Positions 34,101-49,100 of a stretch of DNA of 64,000 bases are shown here, in pieces (positions within the stretch are counted from its first letter, which is position 1; each line of letters begins with the position of its first letter). Where the stretch lies: contig JAVTVY010020465.1 of NCBI GenBank assembly GCA_036873755.1, positions 1 to 64,000 on the forward strand, written 5' to 3'. The position numbers were made by a program, and so were the translations under genes. Origin of the DNA: Hanleya hanleyi (Eukaryota; Mollusca; Polyplacophora; Lepidopleurida; Hanleyidae). The notes beneath the pieces are model-generated. The model was not told the origin of the DNA. It did not search any database and saw only the letters and a list, made by a program, of their open reading frames with translations.

Positions 34101-37100
34101 ATATTAATTTTTCTCCAAATTATGGCAAATGAATGAGTTTTCTGTTTAGGTAAATTGTACATGTAGGCCTCTACATGTATACATATACCAAGCCTGGAAA
34201 TAATTTTTTCATTGGTGCCTGACACTTTGACAGGCATCAATAACTTGGTGCCTGACATTTGGAATTTGGTGCCTGACAAAGGTATCGGACCTCGTTAAGA
34301 CTATTTTGTAATCAGCACTACAAATGATAACCTAATACAGCTTACAACTGTACTATGATCAAGAATAATTCCTTATAATTATTATGATCAGCTAAATGAA
34401 ATAAATTTGACAGCATGATTAACTTTCCCGAATTTCTGTATTCAAGATGTGTTTTTGCTGAAAAAAAAAACCCCTCAAAATTTCTTTTCAACAGTACCTC
34501 CAAGGATATTCACAGCCTTATGAAGCTGACATTTAGTTATGTAACATGTATGGGCACCTAAAATGAATGCACAAAAAAATAATTATACCTTCAATATTTC
34601 TTGGGGAAAAAAAAAAACGAAAAAAACTGATGTCCATCAGGTCTTCTGTTTGTAAAAATCCAAGCAAGTAAAACTATGCCTCCCAGATATAATTAGGAGA
34701 ATCAACCACCCAAGACTGTCATTTTATAACCTTGCAAATGGTCATTTTTCATTGAGAGGTGATCGTTGACGTTGTTGTTGTTGTTGTTGCTGCAAAGGTC
34801 AATTTCTGAGTCTAAACTCGTTTGCCCGCAGTTTTGCAGTTCAACAATATTTGCAGCCAAAAGCATTCTTAAATTTTGTACATCAATGTCTAGTGTAGTT
34901 TTGTCCAGTTTCGGGTGGTAGGTAGCTATAAAATATCCGATAAGTATCGCTTAATTTGACCTACCCGCCCGCAGAACGATCCTGCCAAAGGGAATCCCAG
35001 TTCGAGGGTTTCCCCACAATAATGATGACGTCAGCAATTTTGCGAACATGGCGTTCGGCCACAATGGAAAGCATGGTGGTCGAGCAGGGACTTTGACTAG
35101 CCATGCAGGACAATTGTCATTGCAAGTTTGACGAATAAAACAGATTTTTTTCAGGTTTGAAATAGCATGAACATCCTCCGCTCTAAAACAGTGAAAAACT
35201 GTCGACAGATTAAATTTTCCAGTATAAAATGTCACCGGACAAAACGACCGGGTCCGAGTGATTTGTGCCTGCCAAAGCTCCATTCGGTGTCGGACATTGT
35301 CCGTGACCGGCCCGTTATTTCCAGGCTTGTATACATGTACATGGCAAGTTTGCTCCAGTTGTCAGCTGTCATTGGATGATTATGAAACTTGGTACACATG
35401 TTTCTTATGATTAGAGGATGTACCTGTGCTATTTTTGACAAGAAATATTAATTTTTCTCCAAATTATGACAAATGAATGAGTTTTCTGTTTAGGTAAATT
35501 GTACATATACATGTACATGATAAGTTTGCTGCAGTTGTCAGCTCTCATTGGATGATTACGAAACTTGGTACACATGTTTCTTATGATTGGAGGATTTACT
35601 TGTGCTATTTTTGAGATGAAATATTAATTTTTCTCCAACTTATGGCAAATGATTGAGTTTTGCGTTTAGCTGAAGTGCACATGTACATCTGTACACCACA
35701 GTTTGCTGTAGTTGTCAGCTGTCATCGAATGGTTATGAAACTTGGTACACATGTTTCTTATGATTAGAAGATGTACCTGTGGTATTTAGGAGATGAAATA
35801 TTAATTTTTGTTCAAATTTTGAGGGTTTTGTCTTAATATGCCAATAATAATGTACATGTATATACATGTACATCTGTACATGGAAAGTTTTCTGAAGCTG
35901 TCAGCTTTCATTGGATGAGTTTGACACTTGCTACCCAAGTTCAATGTGATTCAAAGATGTGCATGTGCAATTTAAGGCCAATGATAATTAATAGTCTGCT
36001 TCTCATGACCTAGTGGATCAAAAAACTAGATGCTACTTGCGTTAATTATTAATTATTGATTATTAAGAACAAAACCATTTCAACTCAAAGATCAATTATT
36101 TTATTCTCATTCGAAACCCCAAATTAAGGCCATATTTCGGAGACAATTGATTGGAGGATATTGAAACTCCACACAGGAGATAAACTAAAAAGTACCAATT
36201 TTATTCCAATGTATCAAGAAAATCCTTCCAGTAGTTCTCAACAAATCGCGAAAACAAGAATTAGATGGGAGATTTGTAGGTTATTTTTTGACGTCAGCCT
36301 GCATGTTATAACATTGGCAGATCAACGTCATCGTAGCCCCAAAATAACATGGTAGGTATTGGTGATTTTCGTCAATTCCCAACAGATTTTAATGGAATAT
36401 GGGGGAAAAATCAGTATTTTTTAGTTTATATACTGTGTGAAGATCCGATGCTGTACGATAAATTGTCTCCAAAATATCGCCCAAAAACATCTCGGAATAT
36501 ATTATCTGGGACAGATAGTAGTACTTTCGTTTTCACACCTTTCGAGATAAGTTTTACAAACATCGTCCAGTCTCGCATTCTCGGGAAACGTTTTTGTTGT
36601 AGGGGTCACCAGAATCTTCGATCTTTTCGTTTCGATTATACTGCATGTACAGATAACCATTATTGTGATAACGTTAAATCGACGAATAGACGTGAAATAT
36701 GACATTTCATGCAGCCGCTCATGCCATGTGCTGCTCACATTCCTCTGTCAAAATGGCGGTCACTGTTTAGTCGAAGCAACCCGGAACCCGCTACTGAGCT
36801 ATAGCTGATCGATGCGTCTACAAAGGTTGGCTGGCTTATGGTATTAAACATTCCGGGACATGCGAATAGGGTTGGAGCAGAGGTACTGTATATAGCATAT
36901 AACATCGGCAAAGATTATCTGCGGCGGAGAGGACACTCAAGGGAGTTAACTTTGCAACTGCATCTGGTTTTTCTCTCGGCAAGGGAGACAATTTCGTAAC
37001 GGATTTTTTTTCATACATGTAGACGGAGTAAATAATGACAAACAATGCGCAATTATTGTCCATAATTTTCATGGTGCGGGCCGATTTTCCTAATGCGGGC

Positions 37101-40100
37101 GGGTCATGAGAAGCCGCCAATTAATTAACAGAGGCCTAAGAAATATGACATTAAATATGAAATTTTTTTCTAATTATTGCAGTTTAGACTTTGTATCTTT
37201 CCATTGATAAGGTTTTTGTTGGGCAAAAATTTACAGGTAGATCTGTACATGGAAAGTTTGTTGAACCTTTCGTGGGATGATTATAAAACTTGGTGGATAT
37301 GTTTCATGTTTTCCTAGGTCACAGCTCTCCCGCAGTAATCCCACACGGGACTGACCTATCCAGCAGTAATCCCAAATCGCATTGGCCTATCCACCTGTAA
37401 TCCCAGATCGAACTGATCTATCCAGCAGTAATCCCATTTGGGACTGGCCTATTTATCAGTAATCTCACACAGAACTGACCTATCCAGCAGTAATCCCAAT
37501 GGCACTGGCCTATCCAGCAGTAATGCCACACGGGACTGACCTATCCAGCAGTAATCCCAGACCGGACTAAACTATCCTGCAGTAATCCCACATGGGACTG
37601 GCCTATCCAGCAGTAATCCCACATGGCACTGACCTATCCAGCCATAATTTTACATGGGACTGACCTATTCCGCTGTAATCCCACACAGGTTTAGCCTATC
37701 CAGCAGTAATCCCACACGGGACTGGCCTCCTCAGCCATAATCCCACACAGGATTGCCGTATGCAGCAGTAATCCCACACGGGACTGTCCTATCCAGCATT
37801 AATCGCATACGAGACTCACCTATCCAGCAGTAATCCCAGACAGGACTGGCCTAACCAGCAGTAATCCCACTTGGGACTGAACTATCCAGCAGTAATCCCA
37901 CAGGGGACTATCCATCAGTAATAACATGGGACTGGTCCACCCAGCAGTAATCCTACACAGGACTGGCCTATCCAGCAGTAATCTCACATGGGACTGAACT
38001 ATCCAGCAGTAATCCCACACGGGACTGTCCTATCCAGCATTAATCGCATACGAGACTCCCCTATCCAGCAGTAATCCCAGACAGGACTGGCCTATCCAGC
38101 AGTAATCCCACTTGGGACTGAACTATCCAGCAGTAATCCCACAGGGGACTATCCATCAGTAATAACATGGGACTGGTCCACCCAGCAGTAATCCTACACA
38201 GGACTGGCCTATCCAGCAGTAATCTCACATGGGACTGAACTATCCAGCAGTAATCTCACACTGGACTGCCCTATGTACCAGTAATCCAACGGCACTGACC
38301 TATCCATCCTACATGCGATTAACTTTTGCCAGTAATCCCACATGGGACAGATATTATTGTCTGTACCAGATAATCTATTCCAGACATTATTGTCTGTACC
38401 ACATCACCTATTCCACACCTTATTGTTTGCTCTACATGTATGCTTTCAATACTGCTGCACCTTTGGCGGATGACCCCGAAAGGTGAGATGTTGGGGTTCT
38501 CAGAACGCTTGTTAACATAGGCGATATTGCGAAGTTAAATCTGCTCTAGTAATAAAAAATGATATGAGAATAATGTCCTTGACTTTGCCATTTTGAGCCA
38601 TTTTTCTAAACAACAACAGTGGGTTAGCAAGATCTTAATAGAAGTCTCCAGAAGAATTATTTGTACTTAAGGTAATTCAGACTTTTACATGTCCTTTATC
38701 CCTCCCATTTACTGGCTGTCCTGTATATAAGACCACATGAAAACTACAACCTGGACCTTGCATTTGCTTCACTTCTCCCATATGGATTCAAACATTTATG
38801 CGGTCTTAGACTTTTGTTCTGGTTTCTTCCTGCACACACATTTGTGGTATGTATTTGGTGTGGACACATCACAGCATATAAGGCCAAAGGTGAAGTTGTG
38901 AAAAGAAGTAATAATCCTTCTGACAACTTAACACTCTTGAGCTTTAACACAGTTATTGCTGCATCATAGCTACCTTTATGCAAAGTTCACTACAGAGCCT
39001 TGTCGAGAGAAGTTTGGTAGTGACGGTAACATGCACACTCTCATTCAGGCCACACCGCTGAACCGGCACAGGTTCGAGGCCAGCTGGTCGATGTGTGAAA
39101 GTTTGTCAGTTACTTGCCGAAGGGCGGTGGTTCTCTCCGGGTACTCCGGCTTCCTCCACCAACCAAACTGACTGTCACCATATGAGTGAAACAAACTTGA
39201 GTGTGACATTAAGCCAAATTCCCTCCCTCCCTCTCATTCAGGCTGCATGGTGGAATTTTGTTTCCCAGAGTTATGCCCCTTTTAGTTTATCATTGAAATA
39301 GTATTTGTACTACATTGTCATAAGCATACCTTGTGTTAGACTTTTCTCTGGATTGTGTTTAAGGATGCCATTAGTGTCACTTGTTAGTTAACAATCTTGA
39401 AATTTCCATTTAAATGGTGTGATTCCTGATGAATGTGCTCACGTATTGATGGGCATACATTGAAGCCCCTTGGACACTTTTTAATCAATTTCAATGATAA
39501 AATTTTGTTCTTTTTCTTGAAGTTGAACTGCAAAGCTTTTGAACCTAGTACCAGTATTACATATAGTTTTACAACGATTATTTTGTAGAAATTCCTTGTA
39601 CACTGAAGTTTTTTTTCAAACGAAGAAGTTAGGCCTGAATTGGTTTGAACGTGACCGAGAACGTTTGCTGCACAAATTTATGAATACTGCCCATGATCAG
39701 ACTCAACATGCGAATATTGTGTTTTTATCAATCATGCAAATTTCATCGCCAGTGATGGTGCGGATTTTGTGCAATCCAGTATCATCACATTTTACCATTT
39801 CAGGCCTGCAAGTGCCTCCTATATTTCCTATCGTTTTGAGTCATTCCTATATTTTCCTCAAAACCTCCTATATTTCCTATATTTTGAATTTTTCTTGTCA
39901 AAACTTTCACCAATGGTCTTAAATTGGCATAAGGAAATACATTTCAGGAAAAAAAATTGCCTCGCTTCGCTCCGGAAATAGAAAAAATTCAAATCTCTCT
40001 TTGTTGAACCAAGCAGTAGAACGGGTCTCTTCAATCCCCACCAATATGACCTCATTCAAAGAAAACTACCAAGTTTGAAACATACAATGTGGTAGTGGTC

Positions 40101-43100
40101 TGTCTTTATACACGCCTCTGTCTTAATGTGTTGGATTACTAAGTTATTAACTTGAATGCCTGGAATTTTGTTTGATCATCACTATATAGCTAAAATATTG
40201 CTGAACGCGATGTTAACGCTAATTCTTTCTCTCTCTCTCTCTCATTTCCTATATTTTCCTATATTTTGGCAAATTTCCTTCTTTATTTACTCCTATATTT
40301 TCACTGTGAGACACTTGCAGGCCTACCATTTCCAAAGTGAGAATGTTTGTTGGGATATTACAATTTATGCACCAAAGTGGAAGAACAATTACTGACATGT
40401 CTGAGAAATTATGAAAATAATTTTGAAAAGCATGCATTAGTAAAAGAACATGTGAAAAACAAGGGGTTAAGTGTGATCAGCCTAAAACCAAGTTAGCTAA
40501 GACAGGAAAATCATGACGAGAAAATCAGCATCGCATGTCACGAGGATGGATACAACCTGCTTGGTTTTCTTTTCTTGACAATCTCAATTTATAGACTGAT
40601 AAAATAAAACTTCATCCGACAGTTAAAAATGTGCAAGGACAAGTTTCAGCCAAGACATCGAAACCTTTGCAATTCACCTCTGAAGAAATCAGCAATTCTG
40701 GAGGGATCCAGTGTTTTTCTAATGGTACATTGGGATATATATATACTTCAATTACTGGAAGAGGCTTCCACATGTGTTCAGTCACAATTGCTCTATTTCA
40801 GGGAATACCGACAGAAATTGAACCTCACTCACAATGCTAATGGTACGTTGACATTCAAACAGAAGAAATACTGGATATTCATACAAGACATGTCAGTGGG
40901 AGATGAGAATGATACAATAACAACCTCAAATTCTGTTTTACTGGTATGGATCATTTTGTGCTCCTTCACATTATTTTATGTATTTTAAATATACATATTT
41001 TATCACAATTCGTTATGCTCAAGCAATTTCATCTGATCCGCTTTCTTATGATTTCACCATATGTGATGATTAAATCACTGCATATGGGACAAATTGATGA
41101 ATAAAATCAATGAATATGGGATAAATTATCAATATGATAAATCAATGAATATGGGATAACTGATAAATATGATAAAACAATGAATATGGGATAAATGGTG
41201 AATGATAAATCAATGAATATGGGACAAATGATGAATATGATAAAACAATGAATATGGGATAAATGATGAATATCATAAATCAATGAATATGGGATAACTG
41301 ATAAATTGATAAATCAATGAATATGGAATAATTATAAATGATGAATATCACAAATCAATGAATATGAGATAAATGATGAAGATGGTAAATCAATGAATAT
41401 GGGATAAATGATAAATATGATAATGAATATGGGATAAATGATAAATATGATAAATCAATGAATATGGGATAAATCATGAATATGATAAATCAACGAATAT
41501 GGGATAAATGATGAATATGATGAATCATTGAATATGAGATAAATGATGAATATGATAAATCAACGAATATGGGATAAATGATGAATATTATAAATCAACG
41601 TATATTGGATAAATGATGAATATGATAGATCAATGAATATGGGATAAATGATAAATATGATAAGTCAACGAATATGGGATATATGATAAATCAATGAATA
41701 TGGGATAAATGATGAATATGATAGATCAACGAATATGGGATAAATGATGAATATGATAAAACAACGAATATGGGATAAATCAATGAATATGATAAATCAA
41801 CGAATATGGGATATATCAATGAATATAGGATGAATTGATTACATTACCATGATTACACGTCATTTTAATCACTCAGAAGACCAGTGTGAGAGTTTGGTAT
41901 GGTTCTAATCAAATCTATCATCTGCATAGTCACTTGCAGAGTCATTAAGATGGGAAAATCCGGTCGCTCAGGATATCATCTCTGTTCTGATGGCGGCAGC
42001 GGATGAGAAGTTATTTATTGAGAAGACTGTCAAGGAAATTTTGTGGGGCTATAAAGATGCAATGTTGACTGATGGACAGAAACTGGACCCAAGTTGGTTC
42101 TACACTAATATTGCTGGTTACCTTGCTGGGGTAAGCTCATACAGTTTATCGTGTATACCATAATTTTCTTCAAGTCACCCACCATTTTCAAAGTTTAAGG
42201 TAACATTTTTTGCACCACAAGGTAGAAATAATGGCTCACACTGGGCTATAGCTTTCAATACTTTTCAATCATAATTCTGTTTTTAAAGAGCTAGTGCATT
42301 CATATTAAATGTATGTATGAAATAACACTTGACGTCAAGGCTATCCAATTGGTAGTACGATAATTCCCCTAATTATTCATCACAGGAAGTTCACTTTTCA
42401 ACTCTATTATTAAAACGCAGAGAAAAAGTAACATTCCCATTCTTCATTCAAATTGAAGAAAAGTCATAAAATGACAAAATGTGATGATACTTTCTAGCTG
42501 GCACCCTCAAGAATATTTTCAGATATAAGCCATTTTTGCTGCCCTTCCGGTAATCAAATCAATAGGGGAATTACCGTAAAGGTAATCAATAACAACAATT
42601 ACGTTTCTATGTTACTGCTTTGGAAATCCGATTTTAGTCAACAACCCAAAAATAAAACAGAAAAGTTAGCTGAAGACAGTTTCTGATGTTATGTCATGAT
42701 ATTAAGTAACAACAGTCCAAACATCACAGCTTTCGACTTTCGGGCGCTGTTTTGAAAGCTGCATTAAGTTCTAACATGACATCGCTGGCATCATGGCGCT
42801 CTCATTGAGCAGTTGATAGAAATCGGACATACAAGGTCATTACATAGAAATATGATTGTCACAATTACTTTTTCCACAGATTTGATAGATTTGCACTCGA
42901 GTTTATTTTATGGACATTTTCAAAATAAGTGCATTGACTCTTTAATATTTTCAAGCAAGAACATAATTTTAGGTGGATTAGCCATGTCCGTATTTATTTG
43001 TTTTCAGTACAATAGCTTATATCTTCTAAATGAAACAGTTTTATGCATAATTAACTGCACATAGCCTCAGCTATCAGACAACCTAAAATCATCCCGGGCA

Positions 43101-46100
43101 AGTTCTTTTTGCAACTTCACCTGTCCGCCCGGCAGCCTTATTTTACTTTGGAGTAACCCAAATTTCTCATGTCTGGAATGAAATTTAGTCTATTATCTTT
43201 ACAATGAATTTCAGTATTTTTCCATGCGTTTATCCGAGATTCAACACAACAACATCATTTTTAGCTCATCTGGGCCGAAGGCCCGATGGGCTTATGTCAT
43301 GGCCTGATGACTGTCCGTCGTCCGTCGTGCGTCGTCCGTCGTCCGTTGTGCGTCGTCCGTTGTGCGTAAACATCTTCTTCTCTGAAACCGCTTGGCCGAT
43401 TAAGCTGAAACTTGGCATGCATGTTCCCCCCAATGAGTACACCAGAATTTGTTCATGCGGTGCCGATACGATTTTAAATATGGCCGCCATGGCGGCCATC
43501 TTGAATTTGCCAGTGAAATCTTGTCATCATTATTTTTCGGTAAGTACTTAATGGATCTTTCTCAAATTTGGTAAACCGGTTCCCCTTTGGGTCTAGTTGT
43601 ACAACATGTGTACTTTAGTTCAATTTGAATATCCAATATGGCCGCCAGGCGGCCATCTTAAAAACGGTTTTATTGGTAAATCTTGGGAAGTACTTCATGA
43701 ATCTTTTTCAAATTTTATATCGTGAATGTTTCTATTGGGTCCTGTTGTGCAATTCGCCTGTTTGGATCGATTCAAAATTTCAATATGGCCACGAGGCAGC
43801 CATGTTGGATTTTCCCTATTAAAACATTGTTATTTTAAATTCTTGGGAACTACTGCATGGAGCTTCTTAGATTTGGTACAAAGGTTACCCTTGGGGATAT
43901 TTCTGTAATATTTGCTATTTAGTCCGATTCGAGAATTCAAAATGACCACCATGTGACCAGGCGGCCATCTTGAATTTTTTTTTATAAATTAAATCTTTGG
44001 AACTATTGAATGAATCATTCTCAAAGTTTGTAAAACTGTCCCCCTAACATTGATACACAGGTCCTCCATTGAGTTTAGATGTGTTTTTAGTCTGATTTGA
44101 AAATTCAAATCGGGCGGCCATCTTGGAAAAAAAACTGTTATTGCTAAATCTTGGGATCGAGGGATGTACTGCATGAATCTTTCTCAATTGTGTATGAATG
44201 TTTCTCTTGGGTCCTAGTTGTACAGGAAAAGTGTCCTAGTTGTGTACAGGAAAATTTCTCCATGAAACTTTGATTGTTAATTGAAAGGAATTCCGAATTT
44301 TCGAATGGGAATATGGAGATGGCCCCTTAGTGCAATGGCACTGTTCCGTACAGAACTTGTGGGTGACAGGAGAACAAATAGTTAGTAAACATCTACCTTG
44401 CGAAGGCAAGAATAGAATAGAATATTAAAATGATTGAGGGCGAATATTAACACTGAAATTGTAATTTAGGTTAATAAACAGCTTCTCTGCGTATGTGTTG
44501 GACAGGCTGCAATGAAAATTGTAGTCGGTCCCTTAACCGATCACGCATTATCGGCTTGCCGATTGGCTATACATGTAGTTTGAGTTATCTCCCATCTGAT
44601 TGGCCGGACAAATTCATTATCATATTTTTTCACAGGTAGGTAGGTTTTCGAAGTCGAACTTTTCATATTTTCTTCGGAATTCGGTCGTATTTCATGATTT
44701 TGAACCAATTTACCATGTCAGCAGTGGTTTCAATAGAAGCCGTCGCCCGTCGCAGGCGACGGCATCTCGCACATTTGCGACACTTATTCGAATATTGTCG
44801 GTCATTTGTTAGTGTGTGTCAAATCTAACTATTCTCCGCCATGTCGGATGTCCCCCACGTGGTTCTCTTGTTACCGAAATAGACGAATATGAAACGTCAA
44901 GCTAGTCTGCAGTTTTTTAGGTAATCCTGAAAAAGAAGAACGAAACAGATAATTATCAATTCACAGATTCGTCTAGCATGAATAAATCTTTTTCAAGGCC
45001 ACTCTGAAATCATTTTCTGATCGGCATTGATGAAGTCCCAATTCGCTCGAAATTTGACAACAACAACAACGACACATGTTCGTCATGTAAATGTGAAAGT
45101 GGATCATACATCGGTTAATATTGCCAAATGACCAAAACTCGTTGTTGCGTCTGGTTTTCCTGCGTATTTTGTCGCCACCGACGCAATAAACGCATTTTGT
45201 GCACAAAGTATAAACCGGTTGGGGTAAAGACCCATCTGGGATATTATAGTTCAACTCACAAAAAAATAAATTGAAATTATACAAATAGATACTTATTTTA
45301 TAATTTCAACAAGAAATTTTATTTGTCTTTGAATCTTTATTAAATAATCCTCCATAGTACCATTAATAATGACATGATAATTATATTGAGTTGCCATGAG
45401 TAGACATAATTGACATAATATGCAAGAAATCCAAAAGTTGGCCAAGTACTTGTTGGAGATACTGGGAATACTTTTGGACAATTATACGGGTACTATTGTA
45501 TTATAGGATACTTTTACTTTTATACAATTGTAGTGGGCTCTCTTCTAAATTTCTCCTGAAAAGCTCTCAGACATGTCAGAGAGCACCATTTCTGTCGTTG
45601 ATTTTCTCAGATTTTCTGACCGCGAGGAGGGTGGCAGTTGTCTCTTTACAAATTTCTTGTCCAACCAATAACTCGAGAACTATTGAACCGATTGACTTTC
45701 AAACTTGGAGATTGTTTTGACATTGGTGAGAGGACAGTTGAAATTGGTTTTCAGTTACCTGCGTAATTGAAGATGGCTGCCGTTAACCATGACAGTTTCT
45801 GAAATTTCCAAAATCATACCCCTATTCAATGATATGGAATATTATTGACCCAAAAAATTTACCGTGGAAATCATCCACTCAGCCTTTGAAGCCGATCGCT
45901 CACTGGTCAGTTTTTTACATCTTCGCAGACAGATGGGGGTATGTCTTGGTTAGGCCATACCTCACCAGAGATTACTTTCATTGGAAAAATGTCCTGTTAC
46001 ATCTCGTTGCCATCGTAACAACCCTGTCGCACATATTTCGTACTCGACATGTCTCCCCCTGGTGCATATACCCACAAAATATTGGAATCGTAGGTTAAAA

Positions 46101-49100
46101 ACTGTCCACGTACTGTCCGTACACGAGGCAGACAGACGGACGAACGACTGCAATCACATAATAAAAATTGGTTCTGGTTATTGCTTATACAGCTTACTGA
46201 CAATCACACATTATATTTTGGTATAATTGCCTTTATTCCATAACCTCCAATTACAATCATGAATTTGCAGCTTGATCTCCTGTGAAATCGACTACGTTGC
46301 CATTTAGTGTTCAGGGGAGACAACGCAAGTTAGAAACTCATCTATTGCAGTTCTTCAGTAAAAATTTCTCACAGCCACTTTCTCCAGTTATAGCGAGATG
46401 AGCGCTACAGTGCCGTGGCACTATCTTTTGCTACTTCATCGGGAGTCGCCAATCAGGAATTCCCATTTTGGTGAATCTCATTTTCGTGCAATGTATTATG
46501 GGTATTATGTCACATAGCTGTTGCTATGGGAGGCTGAACCATGTCTGCCCAGAAATTATTGGGCTGTGTTTTTACTGTTGGACTTTTCATGATGGCACAG
46601 TCATGACTGTTAAACTTCAGTTTCAAATCTATGGGATGGGAGGTTGACAATATTACTGCTAGAGCAAAATGTGACTCTGCTAAGCGACCGACAGTGGAAG
46701 ATTATGAGAAAGCTCGATCGTGGTAATACAAACCCTCTTGGGAATATGGTCACCCTTGGCTGCAACAGGATACACACTGGATGTTCTCTTCGGTTTGTGC
46801 ACAATACGACACTACGAAGAAACCTAATGCCTTCTGGACTGGAACAGTGAGTTATCGACTCTGAAGTCACCCTAGTCTAGCTCACTCTAGTCTTCCATGT
46901 CCAACTTTAATTGCTTTGGTTGACACTAATTCATGAATGATGTGAGCTCTGTGTACAATGTACATGACATTACCTCCAAAATTGAGATTGGATTGCAGAA
47001 TATGAACTCTGGCTATTAGTAATATTTGGACTAATTCCAGAAGATTTTGGTATTCACAAGCATTAAGTTAAGACCAGCTGTGAGCGTATTTTATTTCATT
47101 TCATTTGAAAAAATCAATTCACATTTTCCCAGGTGATGCGAGAATACATTGGGTATTATTTGATATTAAATAAGGTGTTCCAATTTGGTTGGATTTTGTT
47201 GTGCTGGAGACAGTTAATTGACCAATGTATTCTTTCATTGTTTATAGAACAATACAGGTTCAAGGTAGAATGACATTCATGAATCATTATTATATAAATA
47301 TGTCATTTATTAACCCAAGATGAATATTCTTACTGAATTCATCGCCGTTTTTTAGATAATCTCACCGAACATGGCAAAATACATATCCGCCTGTGTACTT
47401 TTAGCTTATGTCACTAGCCGACAGCTCAACTGGAACAGACCAGGCAGAAGTATTTGTCTGGTTCAGACATGAGCAGCATGAGCAGGCAGTGCGCTTGCCA
47501 AAATCATCTTCAGTTTATCGAAAAAGTTGGATTCATTTGTTATCATACTCTGGTAAAAAATTGCTTCCTTTGCATTTCATCTTTAAAAACTATGTTATCT
47601 CTGATTTCTTCTTGAATTGAAAGATTCTGTAAAATTGCAGAAAAACAATTCGTTTGATGGAGAATATACGGTCCATACTGGCGCTGATAATCTTGATTTA
47701 CTTGGAGTGATTGACAAGTTCAATGGGACAAGGTGAGTTATGGCACTTCGCTAATTTCTTGTACAGGATATTTGTAGCATCACCTATTGAATTGAAATTA
47801 TTGAATAGTTATTAAATGCTGACAGTTATTGGACACAGTCACAATTGGATGCAGAAATATGTTTATTCAAAGATTTCTTTAAATTAATGCCAAGAGGTTC
47901 AAATATTAATCCCAAGAAGTACAAAGGAATAAACTTGTTCCTGGACCATGAATTTGAGAAAAAGTTCTGAAATAACCATTTAGTACAATCCAGTGATAAG
48001 AACCAAGTTCAGTCCCGAGAGCTACGATTTTAGGAAGGTTTCTGATTTAAGTGATGCTGAATATCTAAATTCAAATGATTTGTCTAAATCCCAAATATCA
48101 GAAATCTTCGAATTTTGTTATGTCCATGCTCCATTTCCAATATAATGATTGTGACCAAACTTTGGCTATACTGGTATCTTCTTGGAGAAAAGAAAAAGAT
48201 GTGTGGAATTGGAGGTCAAGGGTCATATGCTGTGTTTCTTGGTGGGTGGGGAGATTTCCTGCCATCCCATGTGGGATCACAAATATAAATCTGGTGTGAT
48301 GGATAAGAATGTCCTGGTGATCAGTGTCCCTTTTCTATTGCACCCAAGGCGGACACTTGTCCCCAATGTGTTGAAAAGTGTCCTAGCTGGGTTAGAAGAT
48401 AGGAGCCAGAAACTCTTAGCCACCTGACATATTAGCCTCCACACCGGCCAAATGTGTGGCTGTATCTTGATCCCTACAGGGGTACGGACATTTCCCCCAG
48501 TGGACATTTCCCCCAGCGGACATTTCCCCCATGGACATTTCCCCCAGTGGGCATTTCCTCCAGTGGGCATTTCCCCCAGTGGACATTTCCCCCACCTTAT
48601 ATTTTCAGGCTATTTTGAGGCTTGAACTAGTTTTCAAATAATTTGTCAATGACATCAATTTTTTGTATATTTTTGATGTTGTGAGGGATTAACCTTGTAT
48701 TATGGTTCTTAATCAGACTTCAAATAAAAATAAAAGAATAAAAATATAGGTCAAGCAACAGACTGGGTAAAGATAACAATTGATGTTGTGAGGGATTAAC
48801 CTTGTATTATGGTTCTTAATCAGACTTCAAAGAAAAATAAAAGAATAAAAATATAGGTGTGAGGATTACAGAGAATGAATAAAAGATTATTATTTAGAAA
48901 CAATAGGTTAGGTGTGAGGAGTTCTGAACTTGAGCACCTTTCAAGTTGTGAGGATTATCTCTGCTGAGAGAAGCCATTTGATGAGAACTACAGTGAAAGT
49001 TGAGGTAAAAAAAAAATATATAGAACAAAATTATATTGTTTAAAAATACATCTTTTATTGTACCACTATGTGATATAATTTTTTCTTAAAATGTTAAAAT

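Noticed and set aside
37318..38350. CRISPR-like regular repeats
   Set aside because: Units are contiguous and variable throughout, with no constant repeat and unique spacers. The context is an animal intron.
39539..39922. 127-codon plus-strand frame
   Set aside because: No domain. Its second half runs into the CCTATATTT-rich MITE.
41070..41860. CRISPR-like or origin-like AT repeat
   Set aside because: Contiguous 34 bp satellite units in an intron, with no spacer pattern.
44335..44400. tRNA-like stretch (GGCCCCTTAGTGCAATGGCA)
   Set aside because: No B-box and no cloverleaf could be drawn.
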